Assembly: GCF_900566075.1 (NCBI RefSeq) | Contig: NZ_UPHU01000001.1 | Location: 310,001-374,000, forward strand | Direction of reading: 5' to 3' | Source: Mycobacterium pseudokansasii | GTDB lineage: Bacteria; Actinomycetota; Actinomycetes; Mycobacteriales; Mycobacteriaceae | DNA: 64,000 nucleotides | Shown: in pieces, positions 39,050 through 47,527 of the stretch | How the letters are laid out: each line of letters starts with the position of its first letter | How positions within the stretch are numbered: position 1 is the stretch's first letter | Notes under the pieces: generated by a model | Database searches by the model: none | Told to the model about the DNA's origin: nothing | The model's input: only the letters and a program-made list of their open reading frames with translations | Translations under genes and position numbers: made by a program

Positions 39050-40216
39050 CTAGATGCCGCCCCGGGCCACCAGTTGTCCGGCGATCACATTGCGCTGGAT
39101 CTCGTTGGTACCTTCGCCGACGATCATCAGGGGCGCATCGCGGAAATAGCGTTCGACGTCGTATTCGGTTGAGTAGCCGTAGCCGCCGTGGATGCGCACC
39201 GCGTTCAACGCGATCTCCATCGCCACCTCGGAGGCGAACAGCTTGGCCATTCCGGCCTCCATGTCGCAGCGCTGGCCGCTGTCGTAGCGCTCGGCGGCGT
39301 AGCGGGTCAGTTGGCGGGCGGCGGTGAGTTTGGTTGCCATGTCGGCCAGATAGTTGCCGACGGCCTGATGCTTCCAAATCGGCTGGCCGAAGCTCTCCCG
39401 CTGCTGGGCATAGGCGAGCGCGTCTTCCAGCGCCGCGGTTGCCACCCCCAGGGCACGGGCCGCCACTTGGATGCGGCCCGTTTCGAGGCCCTTCATCATC
39501 TGCGAAAAGCCTTCCCCCATACGGTTTCCCAGAACCGCCGATACCGGCGCCCGGTAGTCGTCGAAGGACAGCTCGCAGGACTCGACGCCCTTGTAGCCCA
39601 GCTTGGGCAGGTCCCGCGACACCGTCAGGCCCGGTCCGGGCTCGACCAGCACGATCGAGATTCCCTTATGGCGCGGTAGGGCATTGGGATCGGTCTTGCA
39701 CAGCAACGCGATCAGCCCGGAGCGGCGCGCGTTGGTGATCCAGGTCTTGGCGCCGTTGATCCGCAAGCCGCCCGCTTCGGATACCAGCGCGGTGGTCGAC
39801 ATGCTCTGCAGGTCTGAGCCGCCGCCGGGCTCGGTGAGCGCCATGGTGGCCCGCAGCTCGCCGGTGGCCATCGGCGGCAGATACGCCGTCTTCTGCTCTT
39901 CGGCACCGAACAGCGTCAGCAGTTTGGCCACCACGGTGTGCCCGCCCATCGCCCCGGCCAGGCTCATCCAGCCGCGGGCCAGCTCCTGGGTGACCTGCAC
40001 ATAGCACGGCATCGACACCGGCGACCCGCCGTACTCTTCGGGGACCGCCAGGCCGAAGATGCCGATCCGCTTCATCTGTTCGATCCACGCCTCGGGGTAG
40101 GCGTTGGCGTGCTCCACCTCGCGGACGTTCGGTTTCACATCGCGGTCGATGAAGGCCCGCACGGTGTCGACCAGCATCGCTTCTTCGTGATTCAGCTCAT
40201 TGCTCACCCGTGTCAT
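39050..40216 (-). CDS. fadE3: Acyl-CoA dehydrogenase FadE3
   Basis: A 388-residue flavoprotein that introduces the alpha,beta double bond in acyl-CoA. Signature 1 is ALTEPGGGSDLQSM, the FAD-binding stretch is TWITNARRSG, and signature 2 contains YAQQRESFGQPI. RIHGGYGYSTEYDVERYFRDA carries the catalytic Glu (STEYD). I start at the ATG of MTRVSNELNHEEAM; the open frame continues far upstream through the divergent gene. Orthologous in position to Rv0215c. The next gene is divergent, 39 bp away. Confidence 0.92.
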   Translation of the reverse strand: MTRVSNELNHEEAMLVDTVRAFIDRDVKPNVREVEHANAYPEAWIEQMKRIGIFGLAVPEEYGGSPVSMPCYVQVTQELARGWMSLAGAMGGHTVVAKLLTLFGAEEQKTAYLPPMATGELRATMALTEPGGGSDLQSMSTTALVSEAGGLRINGAKTWITNARRSGLIALLCKTDPNALPRHKGISIVLVEPGPGLTVSRDLPKLGYKGVESCELSFDDYRAPVSAVLGNRMGEGFSQMMKGLETGRIQVAARALGVATAALEDALAYAQQRESFGQPIWKHQAVGNYLADMATKLTAARQLTRYAAERYDSGQRCDMEAGMAKLFASEVAMEIALNAVRIHGGYGYSTEYDVERYFRDAPLMIVGEGTNEIQRNVIAGQLVARGGI

Positions 40217-40255
40217 ATTGACCCTCGCTTCGACCGGCTGCCAGCATGTGGCGTT

Positions 40256-41266
40256 GTGACATACGCGGACACCCGCCCGGGCGGCCCCTACTTCGACGAC
40301 CTCTCGGTAGGCCAGACATTCGACTGGGCACCGGCGATGACGCTGTCGTCGGGGCTGGCCGCGGCCCATCAGGCAATCGTGGGTGACCGGCTGCGGCTGG
40401 CCCTGGACGCGGAGCTGTGCGCGGCGGTGATCGGCGCATCCGCACCGCTGGCGCACCCGGGCCTGGTGTGCGACGTGGCGATCGGGCAGTCGACCCTGGT
40501 GACTCAGCGGGTCAAAGCCAACCTGTTCTACCGGGGGCTGACGTTTCACCGGTTCCCGGTGATCGGCGACACCGTCTGCACGCGCACCGAAGTGGTCGGA
40601 TTGCGGGCCAACGCGGCCAAACCGGGCCGCGCCCCAACAGGACTGGCGGCGCTGCGGATGACGACCGTCGACCAGGCCGATCGGTTGGTGCTCGACTTCT
40701 ACCGGTGCGCGATGCTGCCCGCGAGCCCGGATTGGCGGCCTGACCGTCCCGAGGCCCCCGGCGATGATTTGTCCACCATCGGCGCCGACGTGACCGGACC
40801 GGCCGTCGACCCCACCGCCCATTGGGACGCCGAGGCCTTCCGCAACCGGGTGCCGGGTCCGCACTTCGACGCCGCTATTGCGGGTTCGGTCCTGCACAGC
40901 ACCGCAGACCTGGTCAGCAGCGCACCCGAGCTGGCCCGGCTCACCCTGAATATTGCCGCGACACACCATGATTCGCGTGTCGGCGGGCGGCGTCTGGTCT
41001 ACGGCGGGCACACCATCGGGCTGGCGTTCGCGCAGGCCTGCCGATTGCTGCCGAATCTGGTGGCGGTGCTGGGCTGGCAACACTGCGACCACACCGGGCC
41101 GGTGCGCGAGGGCGACACCCTCTATAGCGCGCTGCACGTCGAGTCCGCCGAGCCCACCGGGAACGGCGGCGTGCTGGGGCTGCGGTCGCAGGTCTACGCC
41201 GTCAGCGACGCCGCCGAGCCGGACCGGCAGGTGCTGGACTGGCGCTTCACCGCGCTGCAGTTCTGA
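40256..41266 (+). CDS. Double-hotdog (R)-hydratase-like protein (Rv0216-like)
   Basis: A 336-residue protein with two MaoC-like halves. The first includes YFDDLSVGQTFDWAPAMTLS and a long hydrophobic strand; the second includes RRLVYGGHTIGLAFAQACRLLPNL and DHTGPVREGDTLYS, which resembles the hydratase-2 motif (His/Asp). Rv0216 is the structural type, a double-hotdog protein whose physiological CoA ester is not known. Divergent from fadE3, with which it probably shares regulation and pathway. Confidence 0.85.
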   Translation: MTYADTRPGGPYFDDLSVGQTFDWAPAMTLSSGLAAAHQAIVGDRLRLALDAELCAAVIGASAPLAHPGLVCDVAIGQSTLVTQRVKANLFYRGLTFHRFPVIGDTVCTRTEVVGLRANAAKPGRAPTGLAALRMTTVDQADRLVLDFYRCAMLPASPDWRPDRPEAPGDDLSTIGADVTGPAVDPTAHWDAEAFRNRVPGPHFDAAIAGSVLHSTADLVSSAPELARLTLNIAATHHDSRVGGRRLVYGGHTIGLAFAQACRLLPNLVAVLGWQHCDHTGPVREGDTLYSALHVESAEPTGNGGVLGLRSQVYAVSDAAEPDRQVLDWRFTALQF

Positions 41267-41295
41267 ACCGCCGCGCGAGCATTACGCTCGGCAGG

Positions 41296-42453
41296 GTGAG
41301 CTGCGCCCTGGCCAGGTGGGGGAGTAGCGGGCTGGCCTACTTGACCGGTCTGCCCGGCGGGCCGCCCGACTTCTCCCGCGCCAACGTGCTGAGCCGCGCC
41401 GAGACGATCACCGCCCATGCGGCCACTCTGCTGACCGGGCGGGCCGGCTTGCTGGGACTGACCCGCCGGGGCCGGGTGTCGGCCGGCGGAGCCACCCGGT
41501 TGGTCGCGGCCGCCGACGGCTGGCTCGCAATCACATTGTCGCGCCCCGACGACGTCGCCGCCGTTCCCGCGCTGCTGCAGGTCGATCGGCTGCCCGAAGA
41601 CCCCTGGCCCACCCTGCAGCGATGGGTCGCGACGTCGCATCGGTCCACGATCATCGATCGGACCCAGCTCCTCGACATCCCCGCCGCGGCGCTCGGCGAG
41701 GCAACGGCCGCACCGCCGCGGATTCGTCGCGTCGGGCCGCGCGGAGCGGTGCGCGGACCGGCCGGCCTGCTCGTCGCCGACCTGTCGTCGATGTGGGCCG
41801 GTCCGCTCTGCGGGCAGCTGCTGGCCCGGGCCGGGGCGACCGTCGTGAAAATCGAAAGCCCGCGCCGTCCCGACGGCACCAGGGCCGGCGACCGCGCCTT
41901 CTTCGATTGGATCAACGGTGAAAAACTCTCGTACTGCCTCGATTTCGACGAACAGGCCGGCGAGCTGCGGCAGCTGTTGACGGTCGCGGACATCGTGATC
42001 GAGGGTTCACGGCCCGCTGCGTTGGCGCGACGACGCCTCGGACCCGACCACATTGCGCCGCGGCCCGGGCGAATCTGGTTGCGCGTCAACGGCTATGGCG
42101 AACAGCCCGGCCGGCCGGCATTCGGTGACGACGCCGCGGTGGCCGGTGGACTCGTCGGATCCGCTGCCGACGGGCCGGTGTTCTGCGGCGACGCCATCGC
42201 CGACCCGCTGGCCGGCATCGAGGCAAGCCAGGCGATCACCGAATCGCTGGGCCGCGGCGGCGGCGAACTCATCCACGTATCCCTGACTTCCGTCGCCGCC
42301 AGCTATGCGGCATTACCACTGACGGCATCGGCATCGACGTACCCGGCGCTGCCACCGTCGCCGCCGCCGCCGTGCGGGGCGGCCGCCGAACGCGGCGCCG
42401 ACAACGACGCCGTGCGCCGCCTCGTCGGTCAAAGACTCGCGCGGCCATGCTGA
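41296..42453 (+). CDS. CaiB/BaiF-type (family III) CoA transferase
   Basis: A 385-residue protein. The family III core is at residues about 155-330: GPAGLLVADLSSMWAGPLCGQLLARAGATVVKIESPRRPDG, with the Asp of DLSSMWAGP region and later GDRAFFDWINGEKLS. The catalytic Asp of the family is normally in an NxRPG-D-like position; ADIVIEGSRP stands there. The first 150 residues are an N-terminal half related to the same fold, so the protein may be an internal duplication. GTG start. Overlaps the next gene by 7 bp. Not in the usual Rv0216-Rv0217c order. Confidence 0.8.
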   Translation: MSCALARWGSSGLAYLTGLPGGPPDFSRANVLSRAETITAHAATLLTGRAGLLGLTRRGRVSAGGATRLVAAADGWLAITLSRPDDVAAVPALLQVDRLPEDPWPTLQRWVATSHRSTIIDRTQLLDIPAAALGEATAAPPRIRRVGPRGAVRGPAGLLVADLSSMWAGPLCGQLLARAGATVVKIESPRRPDGTRAGDRAFFDWINGEKLSYCLDFDEQAGELRQLLTVADIVIEGSRPAALARRRLGPDHIAPRPGRIWLRVNGYGEQPGRPAFGDDAAVAGGLVGSAADGPVFCGDAIADPLAGIEASQAITESLGRGGGELIHVSLTSVAASYAALPLTASASTYPALPPSPPPPCGAAAERGADNDAVRRLVGQRLARPC

Positions 42454-43769
42454 TTCGGCGGGCGACCTTGCTCGACGGGACCAGGACCGACATCCGGGTG
42501 GGCGCTTTGATCGACGAAGTCGGCGACGGCCTGGTCGCTGCGCCGGGTGAACGGGTTCTCGACGCAGCCGGCGGGACGGTGCTGCCCGGCCTGCACGACC
42601 ACCACGTGCACCTGCGCTCGGCGGCCGCGGCGCTGGATTCGCTACTCCTCGGACCACCGGCTGTCTTGACCAAAAGGATGCTGGCACAGGCACTGTCGAT
42701 GGCCATGCCAAGCTCCGACGGGTGGATCCGCGCGATCGGATACCACGAGTCCGTCGCCGGGCGGTTGGACCGCGACGTGCTCGATGCGCTGGTTCCCGAT
42801 ATTCCGCTGCGCATCCAGCATCGCAGTGGTGCCCAGTGGATTCTCAACTCCGCGGCACTGGGCCGCGTCGGCCTGGCCGGCCACCCCGATGGTCGGCTGC
42901 CCAGCGCCGATTCCGGTTGGCCGGACGGGTTGCCACGGCGCGAAATCGACCTTGCGCGGCTGAGCGATCGGCTCACCTCGATGGGCGTCACCGGAGTCAC
43001 CGACGCCACCCCGGATCTCGGTGCCGACGACATGGACTCGTTGCTGACGGCGCATCGCCGCGGCGAATTCCGGCCGCGAGTGCGGCTCCTGGCGCCAGGC
43101 AAGAAGATCTTGCACGACGATCGGCTGGATCTGGACGCCCTGACGACCTGGATCGCCGGCTGCCACCACGCCGGCCGCCCGGTGGCCGTGCACTGCGTGA
43201 CCGCGGCTCAGCTGGTGGTGACCATCGCGGCGTTGCGCGCTGCCGGCACCCATCAGCTCGATCGGATCGAGCACGCCGCCGTGGTGCCCGACGACAACGT
43301 GGCCGACCTGTGCGATCTCGGGGTGACCGTGGTGACTCAGCCCAATTTCGTTGCCGAGCGCGGTGATCAGTACCGTGCCGAGATCCCGGCCGTCGAGCTT
43401 CATCAGCTCTGGCGAATTGCGTCGCTCCTGAAAGCGCAAGTGCCGGTCGCATTGTCGACCGATATGCCGTTCGGTCGCGGCGACCCGTGGGCGGCCATGC
43501 GCGCCGCGGTGCATCGCGCCACAACCGGGGGGGCCGTGCTCAATCCCGATGAATGCGTCCCGGCGCGAACAGCCTTGACAATGTTTCTGGGTCACCCGGA
43601 TGAGCCGGGGCGGGCGCGCACGGTTGCGGCGGGGCAACCTGGGGACCTGTGCGTGCTGTCGCCCCCGCCCGCGACGGTGCTGGCTCAGCTGGACGCCGGC
43701 CTGGTGACGGCAACCATCGTCGGCGGCGAGATCGCCTATACCAGCGGCCCGGATTGCCCGCGAGCGTAA
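42447..43769 (+). CDS. Amidohydrolase family 3 (YtcJ-like) metal-dependent hydrolase
   Basis: A 440-residue protein with a short N-terminal beta sandwich (LIRRATLLDGTRTDIRVGALI) and a TIM-barrel. The metal motif is LPGLHDHHVHL (H-x-H), later metal-site residues are in VAVHCVT and IEHAAVV, and the catalytic Asp in ALSTDMPFG. YtcJ-like hydrolases act on exocyclic amide or ester bonds; substrate unknown. Coupled by overlap to the CoA transferase and followed by a strong hairpin, so the two genes form one unit. Confidence 0.85.
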   Translation: MLIRRATLLDGTRTDIRVGALIDEVGDGLVAAPGERVLDAAGGTVLPGLHDHHVHLRSAAAALDSLLLGPPAVLTKRMLAQALSMAMPSSDGWIRAIGYHESVAGRLDRDVLDALVPDIPLRIQHRSGAQWILNSAALGRVGLAGHPDGRLPSADSGWPDGLPRREIDLARLSDRLTSMGVTGVTDATPDLGADDMDSLLTAHRRGEFRPRVRLLAPGKKILHDDRLDLDALTTWIAGCHHAGRPVAVHCVTAAQLVVTIAALRAAGTHQLDRIEHAAVVPDDNVADLCDLGVTVVTQPNFVAERGDQYRAEIPAVELHQLWRIASLLKAQVPVALSTDMPFGRGDPWAAMRAAVHRATTGGAVLNPDECVPARTALTMFLGHPDEPGRARTVAAGQPGDLCVLSPPPATVLAQLDAGLVTATIVGGEIAYTSGPDCPRA

Positions 43770-43770
43770 C

Positions 43771-43817
43771 GCCACGGCGAAAAGCCGGGCCCCGCCCCGC
43801 CGGAATTTCGCCGTGGC
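43771..43817 (+). terminator. Hairpin terminator after the amidohydrolase gene
   Basis: GCCACGGCGAAA at 43771-43782 pairs perfectly with TTTCGCCGTGGC at 43806-43817, with a GC-rich loop that can pair further. It begins directly after the stop codon and lacks a T-run, as mycobacterial terminators often do. It could serve both strands. Confidence 0.75.
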
Positions 43818-43834
43818 ATTCCATTCGGCGCTGA

Positions 43835-44059
43835 TCAACCCACCTGCGTCAGCGCCGCCCGCAGCACACCGCACTTCTGAGCCTTAGCGAAGAATCGCTG
43901 TGACACTTGGGATTTCGGTGCTACCACGTCGAAGCCGTGGACCGCGCCCGGCACCAGGTCGACCCGACAGGGCACCCCGGCGGCTTCCAACCGCCGGGCA
44001 TGGTCGAGGTCCTCGTCGTGAAACAGGTCATGGGTGCCGACGCCGATCCAGATCCGTGC
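43835..44059 (-). pseudogene. lipW: lipW remnant (alpha/beta-hydrolase C terminus)
   Basis: The minus strand reads IWIGVGTHDLFHDEDLDHARRLEAAG, then VDLVPGAVHGFDVVAP and a normal end before TGA. This is the C-terminal quarter of a hormone-sensitive-lipase type esterase, with the catalytic Asp (GTHDLF region) and His (GAVHGFD). In frame upstream there is a stop codon (44060-44062), and no trace of the HGG or GDSAGG parts follows. The place between the Rv0216 and Rv0218 homologues identifies it as Rv0217c (lipW). Inactive. Confidence 0.8.
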
Positions 44060-44149
44060 TCACCGGCGCGGTCGGGGCGGCCCCGGCACTTTCCTCGTTC
44101 CGACACCCACCACGGAGCCTGTTCATCCGTGAATTCAGGCCAAAGCGAA

Positions 44150-44438
44150 AGCCTTGACTGGCATGGCCATCCTCATCCGGCGGCCTCAAGCAATTTCTTG
44201 CCTCCGCCAACGACAAGCTCGAACTGTTCTTCCTGCCGGGGTAGTGGCCCGAACTCACGCCGACGAGTGGATGTGGAAGAACGTCAAAACACGGCCGGTC
44301 GACAAGACCGGCGTCACCAGCAATAACGATCTCAAGACCAGCGCCACCAACACTCCGCACAGGCTGCATAAGCAGACAGTCCCGGGGCCTGGTCGGGGGA
44401 TTTTTCGCGATCCGAATTCGGTCCGCATCGCCGCCTGA
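44150..44438 (+). pseudogene. IS630-family transposase remnant, frameshifted
   Basis: Pieces of the DDE domain of IS630 transposases can be read in shifting frames: a GHP-like segment near 44170, then LKQFLASANDKLELFFLPG ending in TAG at about 44245, and in another frame ADEWMWKNVKTRPVDKTGVTS and GIFRDPNSVRIAA to 44438. They correspond to the usual order GHP..., FLPxYSPELNPDEWVWKNVK and the C-terminal end. At least two frameshifts make it inactive. The N-terminal part is absent, and no inverted repeats could be defined. Confidence 0.75.
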
Positions 44439-44444
44439 CTCGAC

Positions 44445-45383
44445 TTACTTACGAACCTTCTCAATAGGTGAAGAGCCGGGCTCAGTCAACCCATCCGATC
44501 CGGAGTCGCCGTACAGTCGCCCGCCGGTGCCTCCGGCGCCGCCCGCGAAGCCGCCGGTCCCTTCTCCGCCCGCGCCGCCGTTACCGACAAACAGCGCATT
44601 CCCGCCGGCGCCACCGGTATTACCGGCCCCATTGCTTCCCTTCCATTCACCCAGGCCGCCAATCCCGCCGTGGCCGGCATTGCCGCCTTCCCCACCGTTT
44701 CCGATCAGTCCGGCAATACCGCCGTCTCCTCCAGCGCCGCCGTTACCTCCAGATCCCCCAGTGGCGCCGCCGCAAGAGTTCCCGCCGGTGCCCCCGCTAC
44801 CACCGGCCCCTCCGGAGCCACCCGATCCTATCCAGAGGCCGCCGGCACCACCGGCCCCGCCAGTACCGCCGGCCCCGCCAGAACCACCGGTAGCGTACAT
44901 AACTTGTCCGGAACCACCGCCGGCCCCGCCTTGCCCGCCGGCCCCGCCGGCACCACCATCACCGAACCATCGCGCGCTTCCACCAGCGCCACCAGCGCCA
45001 CCAGCCCCACCTGCCCCGTCACTCCCGCCAATCTGATTGTTCCCAGAACCGCCACCAGCCCTACCAGCCCCACCCTCGCCGCCGTTGCCCCCGTTGCCCC
45101 CGTTGCCATACAACAGGCCACCGTGACCGCCGTGACCGCCGTTACCGCCGATCCCGGCGGTTCCGACGGCTCCGCCGTTGCCGCCGTTCCCGAAGAGTCC
45201 GGCTGCGCCGCCGTTGCCGCCGTTACCGCCGAATCCGCCAGCGGTCCCCGCGGTTCCTCCGTTGCCTCCGTTGCCGAACAGTCCGCCGGCGCCGCCGTTG
45301 CCTCCGTTGCCGAACAACCCGGCCGCTCCGGCGCCGCCGTTGCCGCCGTTGCCGATGAGTAGTCCGCCGTGGCCGCCGTTCGC
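44445..45383 (-). pseudogene. PGRS-repeat (PE_PGRS-like) sequence without PE domain
   Basis: About 310 residues of Gly-Gly-Asn/Gly-Gly-Ala repeats on the minus strand, with [23 protein letters not shown] at the start, as at the beginning of PGRS domains after the PE part, and a non-repeat end [19 protein letters not shown]. The frame stays open upstream of 45383 but no PE domain (about 100 residues) is found before the divergent gene at 45537. It is thus a 5'-truncated PE_PGRS gene; an internal TTG at 45317 would be the only start. PE_PGRS proteins are surface-located in slow-growing mycobacteria; without PE it is unlikely to be exported. Confidence 0.75.
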
Positions 45384-45536
45384 GGGTGTGCATACGTCGC
45401 CGCCAAGGTCTCGGCTCCACCATCGCCGCGATGAGACGCGATGAGGGATGCGCGTCGGTCACATCAGCCGGGTACGACCTGACGTTGCACGCGCGCACGG
45501 TTAGGTTCGCCTAGAGTCAGCGCGGGAGGTCGGGCC

Positions 45537-46955
45537 GTGGATTCGAAGGGCATCGGTTGGCGTAAACAGCGCCGCGACACGGGCGGCGCGGCCGGGGCGG
45601 ACGCTGATCGGCGGGCAGGTGATCGCCAGCCTGGCGGCCCGATAGGTGTTCCGGAGCGACAACAAGACCCAACCCACGGTTTTCCCGTCGGCCTTTGGCG
45701 CACTCTGGAGCGTTATCCACCCCCGGGTGCGCACCGGCTGAACCGCTTTCGCAGCCCGCTGCGCGGCCCGTGGCTGACATCGGTGTTCGGACTGGTGCTG
45801 TTGGTGACGTTGCCGATCGTGGTCATCACCGGACTGCTGTCCTATATCGCCTATGCACCGCAATTGGGTCAGGCGATCCCTGGCGACGTCGGGTGGCTGC
45901 GGCTGCCCGCATTCGCCTGGCCCACCCGGCCGTCGTGGCTGTACCGGCTGACCCAGGGTGTCCATGTCGGGCTGGGTCTGCTGATCATCCCGGTGGTGTT
46001 GGCCAAGCTGTGGTCGGTGATCCCGAAACTGTTCGTCTGGCCGCCCGCACGGTCGATCGCCCAGCTGCTGGAACGGGTGTCGTTGTTGATGCTGGTCGGT
46101 GGGGTGCTGTTCGAGATCGTCACCGGGGTGCTCAACATCCAGTACGACTACATCTTCGGGTTCAGCTTCTACGCCGGGCACTATTTCGGGGCGTGGGTTT
46201 TCATCGCCGGTTTCCTGATGCATATCGCGCTCAAGATTCCGCGCATGATCACCGGGCTGCGGTCGCTGTCGATGCGAGAAGTGCTGCACGCCAACGTGAC
46301 CGACACCCGGCCCGAACCGCCGGATCCCGACGGGCTGGTGGCAGCCGCCCCGGCGGAGCCGACAGTGAGCAGGCGCGGCGCCCTGGCCCTGGTGGGCTCC
46401 GGTGTGCTGTTGATCGCGGTGCTGACAGTCGGTCAGACCCTCGGCGGGCCGGCGCGCAGCGTGGCACTGCTCTTGCCACGCGGGCGCGGTCGAGATTTCC
46501 CGGTCAACAAGACCGCTGCAGCCGCCGCGATCACACCCGACAGCGTCGGCGAGAGGTGGCGGCTGATACTGCGCGGCGGTCCGGTAGAGGTGGTACTGGA
46601 TCGAGCCGCCCTGGCCGGACTGCCGCAGCGCACCGCGCGGCTGCCGATCGCCTGCGTGGAAGGCTGGTCGACCGTGCAGACCTGGACCGGGGTCCGGCTG
46701 GCCGACCTGGCCCGAATGGCCGGGGTCCCGGCACCGCGCTCGGCGCAAGTGGTGTCGTTGCAGCGCGGCGGGGCATTCGGCACGGCGCGCCTGCACGCCA
46801 ACCAGATCAACGATCCCGATGCGCTACTTGCATTGCGGGTCAACGGCGACGACCTACCCCTTGACCACGGCTACCCGGCCCGCATCATCGTTCCCGCGCT
46901 GCCGGGTGTGCACAACACCAAATGGGTCGCGGTCATAGAATTCGAGCCGAGCTGA
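45537..46955 (+). CDS. Membrane-anchored sulfite-oxidase-type molybdenum protein (Rv0218-like)
   Basis: A 472-residue protein. A cytochrome-b561-like part with about five membrane helices (about residues 80-250) contains histidines suited to haem binding (LTQGVHVGLGL, FYAGHYFGAW, LMHIALK). A further helix (about 282-300) follows, then an exported sulfite-oxidase-like domain (about 340-470) with the Mo-cofactor Cys in LPIACVEGWSTVQTWTGV and the end LPGVHNTKWVAVIEF. It resembles YedY/YedZ-type reductases joined in one chain. Orthologous in position to Rv0218. GTG start, GGGAGG 15 bases upstream; the true start may be a little later. Confidence 0.85.
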   Translation: MDSKGIGWRKQRRDTGGAAGADADRRAGDRQPGGPIGVPERQQDPTHGFPVGLWRTLERYPPPGAHRLNRFRSPLRGPWLTSVFGLVLLVTLPIVVITGLLSYIAYAPQLGQAIPGDVGWLRLPAFAWPTRPSWLYRLTQGVHVGLGLLIIPVVLAKLWSVIPKLFVWPPARSIAQLLERVSLLMLVGGVLFEIVTGVLNIQYDYIFGFSFYAGHYFGAWVFIAGFLMHIALKIPRMITGLRSLSMREVLHANVTDTRPEPPDPDGLVAAAPAEPTVSRRGALALVGSGVLLIAVLTVGQTLGGPARSVALLLPRGRGRDFPVNKTAAAAAITPDSVGERWRLILRGGPVEVVLDRAALAGLPQRTARLPIACVEGWSTVQTWTGVRLADLARMAGVPAPRSAQVVSLQRGGAFGTARLHANQINDPDALLALRVNGDDLPLDHGYPARIIVPALPGVHNTKWVAVIEFEPS

Positions 46956-46956
46956 A

Positions 46957-47499
46957 ATGCGAAGAGCGACAAAATGGTTTGGCCACTACTACGGCGCTCA
47001 TCCACTGCACCTGTTGACGATGCTGTCCGGCTTCGCGCTGCTCGGCTACCTGCTGGCCACCTTCACGCCCGCCACGCTGTGGAACCCCGGCACCTGGTGG
47101 CAGTCGATCGCGGTCTGGTTCGCTGCCGCCCTGATCGCCCACGACCTGCTGCTCTTCCCGCTCTACGCGCTGGCCGACCGCGCCCTAGCGGCGCCTGGGC
47201 GTCGGCCGGGCCGCTGTCAACCAGAAGTCAGCGCGCGCAACCACGTTCGCATCCCGGCGCTGGGAGCGGGGCTGACCCTGCTGATCTTCCTGCCCGGCAT
47301 CATCGAACAGGGCGCACCGACCTACCTGGCCGCGACCGGCCAGACTCAGCAGCCGTTTCTGGGCAGGTGGCTATTGCTGACCGCGACGATGTTCGCCGCC
47401 AGCGCCGTCGTTTACGCTGCCCGGCGCGTCGTTGGGCGTCGACAGGCCGCGGCCGGCCCACAGCGCGGTAGCGAACCACCGCGATGTGATCGTGGTTAG
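46957..47499 (+). CDS. Integral membrane protein (Rv0219-like)
   Basis: A 180-residue protein with four membrane helices (about 18-38, 48-75, 98-116, 132-152) and a charged C-terminal tail. No motif beyond the membrane pattern is recognised. It starts 1 bp after the Rv0218 homologue and probably belongs to the same transcript, so it may be an accessory subunit of that membrane redox protein. Orthologous in position to Rv0219. Confidence 0.75.
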   Translation: MRRATKWFGHYYGAHPLHLLTMLSGFALLGYLLATFTPATLWNPGTWWQSIAVWFAAALIAHDLLLFPLYALADRALAAPGRRPGRCQPEVSARNHVRIPALGAGLTLLIFLPGIIEQGAPTYLAATGQTQQPFLGRWLLLTATMFAASAVVYAARRVVGRRQAAAGPQRGSEPPRCDRG

Positions 47500-47527
47500 C
47501 GCGAACCTGGCGGGGTACGCTCCCCCC

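Noticed and set aside
44154..44438. Whole 94-codon frame as a real small gene
   Set aside because: Its second half is the frameshifted end of an IS630 transposase; the first half is out of frame.
44527..45036. Proline-rich plus-strand frame opposite the PGRS repeat
   Set aside because: It is the antisense of Gly-Gly-Asn codons, has no ribosome site and only mirrors the repeat.
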